Source of the DNA: Flavobacteriia bacterium
GTDB lineage: Bacteria > Bacteroidota > Bacteroidia > Flavobacteriales_D > Crocinitomicaceae
NCBI GenBank assembly: GCA_016183815.1
Contig: JACPDW010000011.1
Coordinates: 1 to 56,411, forward strand
Length of the DNA stretch: 56,411 nt
Reading direction: 5' to 3'
The position numbers were made by a program, and so were the translations under genes. Below, piece after piece: positions 55,387 through 56,411 of this stretch (position 1 is its first letter; each line of letters begins with the position of its first letter). The notes beneath the pieces are model-generated. The model was not told the DNA's origin. It made no database searches and was given only the letters and a program-made list of their open reading frames with translations.

Positions 55387-55983
55387 TTACTCTAACACTT
55401 CAATATCTGGTGCATTTTCAGCTCCCTTGTCGGATTGGAAATAAGGTTTTGCTTTAAATGAAAAAACCATTGCCCAAATATTTTTTGGAAAACGACGAAT
55501 ATAGGTGTTGTAATCTCTTCCCATTTCGTTGAAACGAACACGTTCAGTAGCAATTCTATTTTCCATTCCTTCGTATTGAGCTTGAAAATCTTGAAATCCT
55601 TTAACTGCTTTTAAGTCTGGATAACTTTCTGCAACTGCCATTAATCTGCCTAATGAACGACCAAATTGCTCTTGTGCTTCCTGAAATTTAGCTAAATTTT
55701 CTTCGGTTAAATCGTCAACATTGATTTGTATTTTTGTTGCATTACTTCTCGCATCGATTACATCTTTTAGTGTTTTTTTCTCAAAATTAGCAGCCGATTG
55801 AACAATTTTAAATAAGTTTTTTGTTTTGTCCATTCTCGCTTGATAAGCTACTTCTACTTGTTGCCATTGTGCCGTCACTCCTTCTTCTTTGGTTACCATA
55901 GAGTTGTATGAACTACAACCGTTGAAAAAAATCAACAATAAAATACCACCGATGATTAAATAAGATTTTTTTATTCCTTTCAT
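55387..55983 (-). CDS. lemA: LemA-family protein
   Basis: This 198-residue protein has a short hydrophobic N-terminus ('SYLIIGGILLLIFFNGC', a possible lipobox). The LemA helical domain follows (about 28-190: 'EEGVTAQWQQVEVAYQARMD', 'LMAVAESYPDLKA', 'FNEMGRDYNTYIRRFPKNI'). LemA is a membrane-associated protein whose function is not settled. It begins the LemA-TPM-TPM operon. Confidence 0.92.
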   Translation of the reverse strand: MKGIKKSYLIIGGILLLIFFNGCSSYNSMVTKEEGVTAQWQQVEVAYQARMDKTKNLFKIVQSAANFEKKTLKDVIDARSNATKIQINVDDLTEENLAKFQEAQEQFGRSLGRLMAVAESYPDLKAVKGFQDFQAQYEGMENRIATERVRFNEMGRDYNTYIRRFPKNIWAMVFSFKAKPYFQSDKGAENAPDIEVLE

Positions 55984-56082
55984 TTTTAAAAATTTTTGAT
56001 AAATATAGGTATAATTTTGATTGCACGGAATTCTTTTATTAAAAAAATGTTAAAATGTGTTTTCTAATCTATAGTTTTAGAA

Positions 56083-56162
56083 GGTTGGATACGCTTCGCT
56101 ATGGATTGTTAGATTGTTGGATTGTTAGATGGTAGGAAACGCTTTGCTTTGGATTGTTAGAT
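56083..56162. repeat. Two-copy imperfect 32-bp direct repeat
   Basis: 56083-56114 and 56131-56162 match at 28 of 32 positions, a 48-nt period. The 16 nt between them (56115-56130) repeat the shared GATTGTTAGAT word. It lies in the gene-free stretch 55984-56283. Nothing else there is recognised except possible remnants of a HEPN gene (see the last entry). Confidence 0.6.
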
Positions 56163-56283
56163 GTTGATAATGTTTTTAAATTGAGTGAATGTGGTTTAAA
56201 ATTTTAATTTACAAATTTCTTCTGAAAATAAGGGAATATTTTTCTTCTAATTACTTTCAATATCAAGAATGTATTTTAAAATT

Positions 56284-56411
56284 TTATGCTGCATACAAAT
56301 CAATTTTTGTATTATTGATTTCTTCTATTAAAATTCTATTTTTTAAAGACTTAGAAGAAACAAGATCTACTGATTTTCCTGTTATTTTCTCTAAAGATTC
56401 CAAAAAAATAA
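56284..56411 (-). CDS. C-terminal part of an MNT-type nucleotidyltransferase (cut by the window edge)
   Basis: The frame runs off the right edge and encodes 41 residues ending in TAA. 'LEKITGKSVDLVSSKSLKNR' matches the end of MNT/MntA-type minimal nucleotidyltransferases ('GRKVDLVT.KSLK'). These often pair with a HEPN toxin gene. Just downstream (56248-56277, minus strand) 'KYILDIESN' then stop, and 'KKNIPLFSEEI', resemble small pieces of a HEPN protein, suggesting a decayed partner. The partner reading is weak. Confidence 0.5.
   Translation of the reverse strand, partial: IFLESLEKITGKSVDLVSSKSLKNRILIEEINNTKIDLYAA

Noticed and set aside
1-56411. tRNA, rRNA and CRISPR arrays
   Set aside because: I scanned for T-arm GTTCRA motifs, CCA-ended stems and regular repeat-spacer patterns by eye and found none; a covariance scan could still find a divergent RNA.

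Overview
The window is AT-rich bacterial DNA from a member of the Bacteroidota, most likely the order Flavobacteriales. It encodes a SprE-type gliding/type IX secretion lipoprotein and four proteins with type IX (T9SS) C-terminal sorting domains. It also carries TonB receptors with carboxypeptidase-regulatory domains, a DUF5686 protein and a GIN-domain lipoprotein. Promoters carry the Bacteroidota -7 element TAnnTTTG instead of a Pribnow box. No rRNA, tRNA or CRISPR array was seen.

Layout. 1-2.1 kb is accessory: a DUF4160/DUF2442 pair and a tyrosine recombinase split by one in-frame TAG. 2.2-11.6 kb is core-like: a TonB receptor, sprE, an unknown exported protein and clpB. 11.67-15.75 kb is a vitamin B12 uptake operon: promoter, cobalamin riboswitch, a T9SS-sorted small protein, a BtuB-like receptor and a BtuG-like beta-propeller lipoprotein. 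15.8-19.2 kb is a second accessory patch: a HigB/HigA-type toxin-antitoxin pair with an operator, attC-like folded sites, a T9SS gene broken by an in-frame TAA, a HigB remnant and intergenic hairpins. 19.2-32 kb holds core functions: SpoIID-like protein, lpxB (broken by an internal deletion), a small membrane protein, valS, a small membrane protein, a T9SS esterase, tamB and tsaD. 32.4-37.6 kb is a defence-like island: a single-chain type IIG restriction-methyltransferase with a REP-associated (Y1/HUH) transposase domain inserted in its methylase, followed after 2 bp by a beta-helix-like protein with membrane segments. 37.8-43.4 kb is a plus-strand run of a thioesterase, an arginase-family enzyme, an EI24-type membrane protein and the two subunits of methylmalonyl-CoA mutase. 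43.4-56 kb holds surface proteins (T9SS, GIN, PagL-like), mazG, an OmpA/TPR lipoprotein, a DUF5686 protein, lepA and a LemA-TPM-TPM operon. The end holds a truncated nucleotidyltransferase.

How the parts connect. Methylmalonyl-CoA mutase needs adenosylcobalamin, so the riboswitch-controlled B12 operon plausibly feeds it. The T9SS, with SprE as a component, would export the sorted proteins, including the first product of the B12 operon. Three otherwise recognisable genes (recombinase, T9SS protein, lpxB) carry lesions. They may be true pseudogenes or assembly errors, and lpxB is the most surprising because it is normally needed for lipid A.

The best candidates for something new are the restriction-methyltransferase/transposase fusion with its linked membrane protein, the T9SS-sorted protein of the B12 operon, and the cassette-like organisation around 16.5-18.7 kb.
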